The position numbers and the translations under genes were made by a program. Shown here piece after piece: positions 8,571 through 15,711 of a stretch of 34,690 bases of DNA. The stretch covers positions 1 through 34,690 of the forward strand of contig JADJLP010000006.1 in NCBI GenBank assembly GCA_016710065.1, read 5' to 3'. The stretch is from Candidatus Ideonella esbjergensis. Its GTDB lineage: Bacteria; Pseudomonadota; Gammaproteobacteria; Burkholderiales; Burkholderiaceae_C. Under the pieces are notes generated by a model. It was not told the origin of the DNA, made no database searches, and saw nothing but the letters and a program-made list of their open reading frames with translations. Numbering within the stretch: the stretch's first letter is position 1; the number at the start of each line of letters is the position of its first letter.

Positions 8571-9413
8571 CTATCTGCATCCCAAAGTTGCAACGAACTC
8601 AGGAGTCGAAAAGCGCAACCTTCCCCTCGGCTTCCAGATTTCGTCAAAGGCACGAGCCATGAAACGAGTCTCGTTTGTGACCAGCACATCGGCGCGTACT
8701 AGGTGAACCAAAATGTCGAGGTCCGGTCGTGCGTTGTAGTCGACGGCTGCACGGTGGTCCACTAGTGGCAGCAATGGCTGAAATACGTGATCGTCGACTG
8801 CCTGTGTGAAGAATGGGTACTTCAACCGGTTGACCTGCCATCGAGCAAGCAAGTTACGGGCGACGTTCTTGTGGGGTGTTATGAAGGAAATCAGCCGATT
8901 TGCAGCGGCCAATTGCAACTGAGGCAAGGTTTCTTCAAGTGGCCGACTATTCGCTGGCAGTGGGTGCCTTCGAAGCGCGATAGTTGCCTTGCGTGTCAAC
9001 TTGCGCTGTTCATCGCCACGGAGCCAACCCGGTAAGACTTTCTCCATCAACGACGACGAGCCGTCGACAGGCAACGTTCTGAGTACATGAACCAGGTTGC
9101 GCTGATGCGTTGCCGAGAGATATTCGCTCGCGTCCATTCCCTTCCGAAGGATGAGTTCTCGACGCCAGATCTCCGGAAGCTCTACGCAGAATTGGACGCG
9201 GGTTTCTAGGATGAACGGTAGCCACTCGGTAAGCAGCATCGTTCGTGATTGGCCGTGAAACGCCCGAAGCGTCTCCTCCATCATCACAGCGGGGAACACC
9301 GGCACTATGGCCCGGCTCTTCACCAGTTCGAGGAAGCGCGACTGCTTGAGCGTGGGGAAATGATCAGGGCTGAAGACGTTGGAGTCCAATACAACCCGTA
9401 GCGGCTTTGGCAT
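8571..9413 (-). CDS. PIN-like domain protein, probably horizontally acquired
   Basis: The 280-residue product begins MPKPLRVVLDSNVFSPDHFP; the VVLDSNVF element with D10 is the usual first strand and acid of PIN nucleases. Near the C-terminus PDLDILVHLVRADVLVTNE carries acids at about D231, D233 and E248, as expected for the later PIN acids. The central 200 residues are unfamiliar and much longer than VapC toxins (about 130 residues), so this is not a standard VapC. Nuclease activity on RNA is inferred only from the fold. Base composition differs from neighbours: 8881-8940 has 28 G+C of 60 bases, while 9661-9720 in kynA has 42. The ATG at 9413 is the only plausible start because an in-frame TGA lies nine bases upstream; there is no good ribosome site. 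No small antitoxin gene is visible beside it. Confidence 0.6.
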   Translation of the reverse strand: MPKPLRVVLDSNVFSPDHFPTLKQSRFLELVKSRAIVPVFPAVMMEETLRAFHGQSRTMLLTEWLPFILETRVQFCVELPEIWRRELILRKGMDASEYLSATHQRNLVHVLRTLPVDGSSSLMEKVLPGWLRGDEQRKLTRKATIALRRHPLPANSRPLEETLPQLQLAAANRLISFITPHKNVARNLLARWQVNRLKYPFFTQAVDDHVFQPLLPLVDHRAAVDYNARPDLDILVHLVRADVLVTNETRFMARAFDEIWKPRGRLRFSTPEFVATLGCR

Positions 9414-9433
9414 GACGTGATTTCATCACGTCA
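9413..9433. promoter_or_regulatory. Perfect palindrome over the PIN-like start codon
   Basis: Arms tgacgtgat (9413-9421) and atcacgtca (9425-9433) are perfect inverted repeats separated by three bases, and the left arm includes the first base of the start codon. On the coding strand a TATACC-like -10 element lies only about 10 bases before this palindrome, so the mRNA could have almost no leader. A dimeric repressor bound here would block transcription start, and a hairpin would mask the start codon. Function is inferred. Confidence 0.5.
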
Positions 9434-9548
9434 GGTATAGGCATTCGATGGGGAACGCAGGCTTGTGGAGCTATCCCATGCAGCATGCTGTTGGTTCGTA
9501 AGCCGGCAGCGAGTGGTGTGCAGCGAACACGGGATGGATAGCACGGCA

Positions 9549-10433
9549 TCAAAGCTCCGTCCTCAACCGCCAAATCTCCGGAAACAGCACCGTGTCCAGC
9601 ATCTTGCGCAAATAGGGCACCCCGCCCGTGCCGCCGGTGCCGCGCTTGAAGCCGATCACGCGCTCCACGGTGGTCACGTGCCGGAAGCGCCAGAGGCGGA
9701 AGGCGTCTTCCAGGTCGGTGAGTTCTTCGCCCAGCTGGTACAGGTCCCAGTGGTGCTCGGGGTCGCGGTAGACCTGCAGCCAGGCCTGCTCCACGCCGTC
9801 GCTGGCTTCGTAGGGTTTCGTCCAGTCGCGCTCGGTGTGGCTGGCGGGCACGGCGATGCCGCGGCGCTGCAGCAGGCGCAGGGCTTCGTCGTACAGGCTG
9901 GGGGCGCGCCAGGCCTGTTCCACGATGGCCAGCAGGTCGGGCCGGTGCTCGTGGGGCTTGAGCATGGCCGGGTTCTTGTTGCCCAGGCTGAATTCGATGC
10001 AGCGGTACTGCCAGCTCTGGAAGCCGCTGCTCTGCGCCAGGTAGGGCCGGATGGCCGAGTACTCGGGCGGGGTCATGGTGGCCAGCACGTCCCAGGCGTG
10101 CACCAGCTGCTCCATGATCTTCGAGACGCGGGCCAGCATCTTGAAGGTGGTGGGCAGCTCGTCCTTGGCCAGGTGGCCCACGGCGGCGCGGAGCTCGTGC
10201 AGCATCAGCTTCATCCACAGCTCACTCGTCTGGTGCTGCACGATGAACAGCATCTCGTTGTGGTCGGGCGAGAGCGGGTGCTGGGCGGTGAGGATACTGT
10301 CGAGGTGCAGGTAGTCGCCGTAGCTCATGGACTTGGAGAAGTCGAGCTGGGCGCCTTCCTCGCGCACGATGGCTTCGCCTGGCGATGTGGGGGACGTGTC
10401 GGGCGCGTTGGTGGGGTGATACGGGCAGGTCAT
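9549..10433 (-). CDS. kynA: Tryptophan 2,3-dioxygenase
   Basis: KynA is the cytosolic haem enzyme that opens the indole ring of L-tryptophan with O2 to give N-formylkynurenine. The 294-residue protein starts at the ATG overlapping the kynU stop (ATGA), giving MTCPYHPTNAPDTS. Family landmarks are LDFSKSMSYGDYLHLDSIL, HNEMLFIVQHQTSELWMKL with the substrate-site region, FQSWQYRCIEFSLGNKN, and RFRHVTTVERVIGFKRGTG, where H252 is the haem ligand, followed by GGTGGVPYL. The length matches bacterial enzymes. The four-base overlap implies translational coupling to kynU and one transcript. It is the last gene of the minus-strand kyn operon; the PIN-like gene follows 135 bases downstream on the same strand. 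Confidence 0.97.
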   Translation of the reverse strand: MTCPYHPTNAPDTSPTSPGEAIVREEGAQLDFSKSMSYGDYLHLDSILTAQHPLSPDHNEMLFIVQHQTSELWMKLMLHELRAAVGHLAKDELPTTFKMLARVSKIMEQLVHAWDVLATMTPPEYSAIRPYLAQSSGFQSWQYRCIEFSLGNKNPAMLKPHEHRPDLLAIVEQAWRAPSLYDEALRLLQRRGIAVPASHTERDWTKPYEASDGVEQAWLQVYRDPEHHWDLYQLGEELTDLEDAFRLWRFRHVTTVERVIGFKRGTGGTGGVPYLRKMLDTVLFPEIWRLRTEL

Positions 10434-11707
10434 GTCACGGCAGCCTTCTGGTTGAAACGCGCTTCGCGCCATTCGCCGCTGGTGAGCACGTCGTCCAGGG
10501 CGGTGACGGCGTCGTACACGTCCACGAATTGCGTGTAGAGCGGGGTGAAGCCAAAGCGCAGCAGGTCGGGCTCGGTGCTGCCATCACCCGCACGGAAGTC
10601 GCCGATCACGCCGCGGGCGATCAGGGCCTGCATCACGGCGTAGCCGCCTTCGGGGCAGGCCAGCGAGACCTGGCTGCCGCGCAGGGCCGGGTCTTCGGGT
10701 GATGCGAGCGTGAGCGGGTGATCCGCAAGGCGTTCGCGCACCTGGGCGATGAACAGCGTTGTGAGCGCCAGCGATTTGGCACGCAGTGCTGCCATGCCAC
10801 CCAGGGGCTCGGCCGCCAGCAAGGTGTCCACACCGCATTCCAGCGCGGCCATGGCTATGACGGCGGGCGTGCCGCACAGGTAGCGGCCGATGCCGGCGGC
10901 GGGCTGGTAGGCGGTGTCGAAGCTGAAGGGGTTGGCGTGGCCGATCCATCCCGAGAGCGGTTGCCAGAAGCGCTCGGTGTGGCGGGGGTGTACCCACACA
11001 AAGGCCGGCGCGCCGGGGCCGCCGTTGAGGTACTTGTAGCCGCAGCCGATGGCGAAGTCTGCTTTCGCGCCGCGCAGGTCCACCGGCACGGCGCCGGCCG
11101 AGTGCGCCAGGTCCCACACGGTGAGCGTGCCGGCGGCGTGGGCCTGGGCGGTGATGGCGGCCATGTCGAACATGCGGCCGCTGCGGTAGTTCACCTGCGT
11201 GAGCATCAACACGGCCACGTCGCCCCGGGCCAGGCGCGGCGCCACCTCGTCGGCGCTGATCAGCTCCAGCGTGCAGCCGTGCTGCGCGGCGAGCGACTGG
11301 GCGATGTAGAGGTCGGTGGGGAAGTTGCTGCGCTCCGAGACGATGACCTTGCGGTTCGGGGCGTCGGCCTGCGCGATGCGCAGCGCGGCGGCCAGCACCT
11401 TGTAGAGGTTGATGGAGGTGGAGTCGGCGGCCACCACCTCGCCTTCGCCCGCGCCGATCAGCCGGGCGATCTTGTTGCCCACGCGCTGGGGCTGGGCCAT
11501 CCATCCTGCTGTGTTCCAGCTGCGGATCAAGCCCTCGCCCCATTCCTGCTGCACCACCTGGGCCACGCGAGCGGCAGTGGCACGCGGCAGCACGCCCAGC
11601 GAGTTGCCGTCCAGGTAGTTCACACCTTCGGGCAGGGTGAAGAGGTTGCGCAGTTCGCGCAGCGGGTCCTGCGCGTCCAGCGCGATGCAGTCAGAACGTG
11701 TGTTCAT
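10430..11707 (-). CDS. kynU: Kynureninase
   Basis: KynU is a PLP enzyme that cleaves L-kynurenine to anthranilate and L-alanine, feeding the anthranilate pathway encoded on the opposite strand. The 425-residue product starts MNTRSDCIALDAQDPLRELR. Family features are YLDGNSLGVLPR near residue 31, the cofactor aspartate D199 in VWDLAHSAGAVPV, and the Schiff-base lysine K225 in GCGYKYLNGGPGAPAFVW. The C-terminal LRFGFTPLYTQFVDVYDAV is also typical. The length is normal. It overlaps kynA by four bases. Upstream it is separated from kynB by 217 bases filled mostly with palindromic repeats, unlike the ATGA junctions on either side of that gap. Confidence 0.97.
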   Translation of the reverse strand: MNTRSDCIALDAQDPLRELRNLFTLPEGVNYLDGNSLGVLPRATAARVAQVVQQEWGEGLIRSWNTAGWMAQPQRVGNKIARLIGAGEGEVVAADSTSINLYKVLAAALRIAQADAPNRKVIVSERSNFPTDLYIAQSLAAQHGCTLELISADEVAPRLARGDVAVLMLTQVNYRSGRMFDMAAITAQAHAAGTLTVWDLAHSAGAVPVDLRGAKADFAIGCGYKYLNGGPGAPAFVWVHPRHTERFWQPLSGWIGHANPFSFDTAYQPAAGIGRYLCGTPAVIAMAALECGVDTLLAAEPLGGMAALRAKSLALTTLFIAQVRERLADHPLTLASPEDPALRGSQVSLACPEGGYAVMQALIARGVIGDFRAGDGSTEPDLLRFGFTPLYTQFVDVYDAVTALDDVLTSGEWREARFNQKAAVT

Positions 11708-11717
11708 GGGTGTGTCT

Positions 11718-11900
11718 CCGTCATTTCTGTGTCACCTCCGTCATTCCCGTTTCACCTCCGTCATTCCCGCGGAGGCGGGAATCCAGGTATTCGGCGGTGG
11801 GTGGATTCCCGCCTTCGCGGGAATGACGAAGAGGGTGGCGGGAATGACGAAGAAGGCGGCGGGAATGGCGATGGAGGCGTCGGGATTGACGGGGTTCGGG
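11718..11900. repeat. Palindromic repeat cluster between kynB and kynU, locus 2
   Basis: The best pair lies at 11760-11785 and 11803-11828, both with arms ATTCCCGC and GCGGGAAT, facing each other with GACG flanks outward and an 18-base spacer. Degenerate fragments surround it: two partial copies at 11718-11760, and three near-tandem pieces containing GCGGGAATGACGA or variants at 11830-11890. The cluster fills most of the gap inside an otherwise coupled operon. A strong hairpin here could reduce read-through or protect the upstream kynB mRNA end. Confidence 0.88.
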
Positions 11901-11924
11901 TGTGGTTCTCATGGGTCGTGGTCT

Positions 11925-12551
11925 TCAAAGCTCGCGCAGCACCGCGCGAACGGGGGAGGCACAGGCGCCTGCCAATTTGAGCGGCAGGGCGATGAGCTCA
12001 AAGTCGCCCTCGGGCACGTCGTCCAGCACCAGGTTCTCCAGCACGCGCAGGTCGCGTTGACGCAGCTGCTGGTGGCTGTCCAAAGTTTTGCTGTCGGCCG
12101 GGTCCACCGAGGGGGTGTCCAGGCCGATGAGCCGCACGCCCTGATCGGCCAACCAGGCCACGGTCTCGGGGGCGAAGGCGCTGAAGTCGGGGTTCCACAC
12201 CGTGTCGGCCTTTTCGCAGCAGCGCACCAGCACACGGGGCGGCAGGTGGGCCGCAGCGTGCTGCAGGTGGTGGATGTGGATCAGCGGGCCGCAGCCGATG
12301 GCGTGAATGACGCGGCAGGGGCCCAGGTAGGTGTCCAGCGGCACCTGGGCGGCGTCGGGCGCGCCGTTGGCGTAGTGCAAGGGGGCGTCGGCATGTGCGC
12401 CCACGTGGGGCGACATCGTGAGCGCGCTGAGGTTCACCGGGCAGCCGGGGCCCAGGGTGGCCGTCCAGCGCAGGGCATAGGGCTCGTCGCCGGGGAAGAT
12501 GGGCGCCTGGGGCGAGACCAGGGGCGAGATGTCGTAGAGCTTCTTGCTCAT
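11925..12551 (-). CDS. kynB: Kynurenine formamidase (cyclase-like fold)
   Basis: KynB hydrolyses N-formylkynurenine to kynurenine and formate, linking KynA and KynU. The 208-residue protein begins MSKKLYDISPLVSPQAPIFPGD. The metal-binding signature is HVGAHADAPLH with H49, H53, D55 and H59, the form seen in bacterial KynB of the metal-dependent cyclase-like fold. Further landmarks are the VDPADSKTLDSH region and a C-terminal ELIALPLKLAGACASPVRAV. The length is as expected. The start codon overlaps the stop of the MarR-type gene by four bases (ATGA), so kynB is translated with the regulator. Its own stop is followed by the repeat cluster before kynU. Confidence 0.96.
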   Translation of the reverse strand: MSKKLYDISPLVSPQAPIFPGDEPYALRWTATLGPGCPVNLSALTMSPHVGAHADAPLHYANGAPDAAQVPLDTYLGPCRVIHAIGCGPLIHIHHLQHAAAHLPPRVLVRCCEKADTVWNPDFSAFAPETVAWLADQGVRLIGLDTPSVDPADSKTLDSHQQLRQRDLRVLENLVLDDVPEGDFELIALPLKLAGACASPVRAVLREL

Positions 12552-13081
12552 GGTGCGGCTTGCTCAGAGCCGGCCGTCAGGTGCAGGCGCAGGCGGCCCA
12601 GCAGTTCGTACAGCTGCTGCATCTGGGCGTGGTCGTAGCCCGAGAACATGGCCGTGAGCCAGGCCTCGTGCTCGGCGGCCATCACGCCAAATTCGCGCCG
12701 GCCCTTGGGCGTCAGGCGCACCAGCCACGAGCGGCCGTCGTCGGGGTCGCTCTTGCGTTCCACCAGGCCTTCTTCCACCAGCTGGTCGGTGAGGCCAGTG
12801 ACATTGCCGCCGGTCACCATCAGGTAGCGCGAAAGAGCGCTCATGCGCAGGCCGCCGGCGTGGCGCTCCAGCTGGGCCAGGTAGTCGAAGCGGGCGAGGG
12901 TCGTGCCAAAGCGCTCACGCAACTTGGCGCGTATGGCCTGCTCCACCTGGTTGCTGGTGGAGAGCATGCGCAGCCACACCTTCACGGCCAGGTGGTCATC
13001 CTGCCCGGCGCGGGCTTCCTGGCCGATGTGGGCGTCGGCCAGGCGGGGTGGGGCGACGGGTGCGGGCTTGCGGGTGGTCAT
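12548..13081 (-). CDS. MarR-family transcriptional regulator
   Basis: This is a winged helix-turn-helix regulator of MarR type, 177 residues from the ATG at 13081 (MTTRKPAPVAPPRL). Family features run from the helix with WLRMLSTSNQVEQAIRAKLR, through FDYLAQLERHAGGLRMSALS and the recognition-helix region GGNVTGLTDQLVEEGLVERK, to the wing with DPDDGRSWLVRLTPKGRREF. The frame is open further upstream, but that extension is encoded by the palindromic repeat (it reads IPASAGMT) and is probably not translated. The gene overlaps kynB by four bases and faces the anthraniloyl-CoA operon across a 251-base gap. MarR proteins near aromatic-CoA genes commonly respond to a pathway CoA thioester, so it probably represses one or both operons; the ligand is inferred. 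Confidence 0.9.
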   Translation of the reverse strand: MTTRKPAPVAPPRLADAHIGQEARAGQDDHLAVKVWLRMLSTSNQVEQAIRAKLRERFGTTLARFDYLAQLERHAGGLRMSALSRYLMVTGGNVTGLTDQLVEEGLVERKSDPDDGRSWLVRLTPKGRREFGVMAAEHEAWLTAMFSGYDHAQMQQLYELLGRLRLHLTAGSEQAAP

Positions 13082-13109
13082 GGGGACAGCGTTGTTCAGT
13101 CTCTGGGCC

Positions 13110-13210
13110 GTCATTCCCGCTGAGGCGGGAATCCACGGGCGCTGCAACAGCCTGGATGCCCGCCTGCGCGGGCATGACGGTGGCAAGGTCTGCGCCGCGC
13201 GGGAATGACG
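13110..13210. repeat. Palindromic repeat pair, locus 3
   Basis: Facing copies lie at 13110-13135 (arms ATTCCCGC and GCGGGAAT) and 13154-13179 (arms ATGCCCGC and GCGGGCAT, a matched change in both arms), with GACG flanks outward. A third partial copy ends near 13210. The cluster lies between the marR start and the AT-rich promoter region. Any marR promoter in that region would therefore transcribe these hairpins as part of the 5' leader of the marR-kynB message. Confidence 0.9.
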
Positions 13211-13267
13211 GTGTTGTCGTCGTGCAGCCAGCGTACGCCGGCCAGGTGGGCATGGTGACGGGATTTG

Positions 13268-13306
13268 AACTACTTGACAACTAAAGCTTTACAACTAAAC
13301 TAAATT
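13268..13306 (+). promoter_or_regulatory. Sigma-70-like promoter with AACTA repeats, candidate MarR operator
   Basis: In the middle of GC-rich DNA lies an AT-rich block. A perfect TTGACA -35 is at 13274-13279, and a TAAACT -10 at 13296-13301, 16 bases apart, about 30 bases before the GTG of the monooxygenase gene. AACTA occurs at 13268, 13279, 13293 and 13298. A nine-base direct repeat, acaactaaa, is at 13277-13285 and 13291-13299, flanking the palindrome AAAGCTTT at 13283-13290. The repeats overlap the promoter elements, as an operator for the adjacent MarR regulator would. Binding is inferred. Confidence 0.6.
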
Positions 13307-13332
13307 CATCGCCCACGGTTTCCTGCATTGGA

Positions 13333-15711
13333 GTGCCCATAAAGATCGTCTGCATTGGTGGTGGCCCGGCCGGCCTGTACTTTGCGCTGCTGATGAAGCA
13401 GCAAGACCCCAGCCACGACATCACCGTGGTCGAGCGCAACAAGCCCTACGACACCTTTGGCTGGGGCGTGGTGTTCAGCGACGCCACCATGGACGTGATG
13501 CGCCAGTGGGACAGCGCCACGGCCGACGAGATCCAGCTGGCCTTCAACCACTGGGACGACATCGAGCTGCTGTTCAAGGGCCGCACCATCCGCTCGGGCG
13601 GCCACGGCTTCGTGGGCATCGGCCGCAAGAAGCTGCTGAACATCCTGCAGGCGCGCTGCGAAAACCTGGGCGTGAAGCTGGTGTTCGAGACCGACGTGCA
13701 ATCCGACGCCCAGTACCCGGATGCCGACCTGATCATTGCCAGCGACGGCATCTTCTCGAACATCCGTAGCCAGCACCAGGAGGTGTTCAAGCCCAACATC
13801 ATCGTGCGGCCCAACCGCTACATCTGGCTGGGCACGCACAAGCTGTACGACGCGTTCACCTTCGACTTTCAAAAGACCGAGCACGGCTGGTTCCAGGCCC
13901 ACATCTACAAGTTCGACGAGAACACCACCACCTTCATCGTCGAGTGCCCGGAGCATGTCTGGCTGGCCCATGGGTTGGACAAGGCCGACCAGCAGCAGTC
14001 GATAGACTTTTGCGAAAAGCTCTTTGCCGAGAACCTGCAGGGCGAGAAGCTGATGACCAATGCGCGCCACCTGCGCGGCTCGGCCTGGCTGGCCTTCCAG
14101 CAGGTGAAGTGCGAGCAGTGGTCGCACTTCAACGGCCAAAGCCATGTGGTGCTGATGGGCGATGCGGTGCACACGGCGCACTTCGCGATCGGCTCGGGCA
14201 CCAAGCTGGCGCTGGAAGACGCCATCGAGCTGGTGGCCCAGTTCAAGGCCCAGGGCGCCACGGTGGACAAGATCCCCTCGGTGCTGGCCCGCTACCAGGA
14301 GCTGCGCAACGTGGACGTGTTGCGACTGCAGAACGCGGCCTGGAACGCGATGGCCTGGTTCGAGGTCTGCGGCGAGCGCTATTGCGACCAGTTGCCGCCC
14401 GAGCAATTCATGTACTCCATGCTCACCCGCAGCCAGCGCATCAGCCACGAGAACCTGCGCATGCGCGACGCCGGCTGGCTCGAAGGCTTCGAACGCTGGT
14501 TCGACGACAGGGCCGGCGTGCCAGTGCACCCGGCGTTGCCGCCGGTGCCGCCCATGTTCACGCCTTACCACGTGCGCTCGGTCACATTGAAGAACCGCGT
14601 GGTGGTGTCGCCGATGGCGCAGTACTCGGCTGTCGATGGCGTGGTGGGTGACTTCCACCTGGTGCACCTGGGCGCCCGCGCCCTGGGCGGCGCCGCGATG
14701 GTGGTGGCCGAGATGACCTGCCCCTCGGCTGACGCCCGCATCACCCCCGGCTGCCCGGGCCTGTGGAACGATGCGCAGCAGCAGGCCTGGGCGCGCATCG
14801 TGAACCACGTGCACCAGACCAGCGACGCGCGCATCGGCATCCAGATCGGCCACGCGGGGCCCAAGGGCTCCACCAATGCGCCGTGGGACGACGCGGGGGC
14901 CGATCAACCGCTGCCGAACGGCAACTGGCCGCTGCTGGCTGCCTCGGCCCAGCCCTATCTGCCGGACGGGCAAGTGCCGCGCGCCATGGACCGCGCCGAC
15001 ATGGACCGCGTGAAGGCCGATTTCGTGGCCGCCACCCGCCGCGCGGCCGAAGCGGGCTTTGATTGGCTGGAGCTGCACTGCGCCCACGGCTATCTGCTCT
15101 CCAGCTTCATTTCGCCGCTCACCAACCGCCGCACCGATGATTTCGGCGGCGCACTGGCGAACCGGCTGCGCTACCCGCTGGAGGTGTTCACCGAGGTGCG
15201 CGCCGCCTGGCCGGCCGACCTGCCGATGTCGGTGCGCATCTCGGCGCACGACTGGGTGGAAGGCGGCATCACGCCGGACGACGCGGTGGAGATCGCCCGC
15301 GCCTTCAAGGCGGCCGGGGCCGACATGATTGACTGCTCGTCGGGCCAGGTGAGCGCCGCGCAAAAGCCCCAATACGGCCGCATGTACCAGACCCCGTTTG
15401 CCGACCGCGTGCGCCAGGAGGCGGGCGTGGCCACCATCGCCGTGGGCGCGATCAGCGAGGCCGACCATGTGAACAGCATCATCGCGGCCGGCCGGGCCGA
15501 CCTGTGCGCCATCGCCCGCCCGCACCTGGCCAACCCGGCCTGGACGCTGACCGAGGCCGCCAAGATCGGCTACCAGGCCCAGCCCTGGCCGCACCAGTAC
15601 CAGAGCGCCAAGAGCCAGATGGAAGCCAACTTCCAGCGCGAGAAGGCGCAGAGCGTGCTGGCCCAGGCCTTCGCCCAGGTGGCGGCGCAGAAGAAGAGTG
15701 CCAAGGCATGA
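13333..15711 (+). CDS. 2-Aminobenzoyl-CoA monooxygenase/reductase, bifunctional fusion
   Basis: This 792-residue fusion of two flavin domains is the key enzyme of the aerobic CoA-dependent anthranilate pathway known from Azoarcus evansii (abm genes). The first domain hydroxylates C5 of anthraniloyl-CoA and the second reduces the product to a non-aromatic 2-amino-5-oxocyclohexene-carboxyl-CoA. Residues 1-390 are an FAD monooxygenase: CIGGGPAGLYFA (dinucleotide motif G9-G14), IIASDGIFSNIR in the middle, and MGDAVHTAHFAIGSGTKLA with GD at 276-277. From about residue 407 an old-yellow-enzyme domain follows: PPMFTPYHVRSVTLKNRVV, then HCAHGYLLSSFISPLTNRRT with H582 and H585. Salicylyl-CoA 5-hydroxylase is a close alternative, but the ligase and kyn genes favour anthraniloyl-CoA. 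The start is GTG. The stop overlaps the next ATG (ATGA). Confidence 0.92.
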   Translation: MPIKIVCIGGGPAGLYFALLMKQQDPSHDITVVERNKPYDTFGWGVVFSDATMDVMRQWDSATADEIQLAFNHWDDIELLFKGRTIRSGGHGFVGIGRKKLLNILQARCENLGVKLVFETDVQSDAQYPDADLIIASDGIFSNIRSQHQEVFKPNIIVRPNRYIWLGTHKLYDAFTFDFQKTEHGWFQAHIYKFDENTTTFIVECPEHVWLAHGLDKADQQQSIDFCEKLFAENLQGEKLMTNARHLRGSAWLAFQQVKCEQWSHFNGQSHVVLMGDAVHTAHFAIGSGTKLALEDAIELVAQFKAQGATVDKIPSVLARYQELRNVDVLRLQNAAWNAMAWFEVCGERYCDQLPPEQFMYSMLTRSQRISHENLRMRDAGWLEGFERWFDDRAGVPVHPALPPVPPMFTPYHVRSVTLKNRVVVSPMAQYSAVDGVVGDFHLVHLGARALGGAAMVVAEMTCPSADARITPGCPGLWNDAQQQAWARIVNHVHQTSDARIGIQIGHAGPKGSTNAPWDDAGADQPLPNGNWPLLAASAQPYLPDGQVPRAMDRADMDRVKADFVAATRRAAEAGFDWLELHCAHGYLLSSFISPLTNRRTDDFGGALANRLRYPLEVFTEVRAAWPADLPMSVRISAHDWVEGGITPDDAVEIARAFKAAGADMIDCSSGQVSAAQKPQYGRMYQTPFADRVRQEAGVATIAVGAISEADHVNSIIAAGRADLCAIARPHLANPAWTLTEAAKIGYQAQPWPHQYQSAKSQMEANFQREKAQSVLAQAFAQVAAQKKSAKA

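Noticed and set aside
8571..9413. PIN-like gene as a VapC toxin of a VapBC pair
   Set aside because: It is about twice the length of VapC and no small antitoxin gene precedes or follows it. The 115 bases between it and kynA hold only the palindrome and no credible open frame.
11718..13210. Clustered GTCATTCCCGC repeats as a possible CRISPR array
   Set aside because: The units alternate in orientation, have unequal and very short spacers, occur as pairs at scattered intergenic sites and have no cas genes nearby. They fit REP/BIME-like palindromes.
13306..15594. Long open frame on the minus strand opposite the monooxygenase/reductase gene
   Set aside because: It reads as repetitive Gly/Ala/Arg/His/Val sequence with no family motifs, which is the usual shadow of a GC-rich gene. 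The plus strand encodes a clear two-domain flavoprotein.
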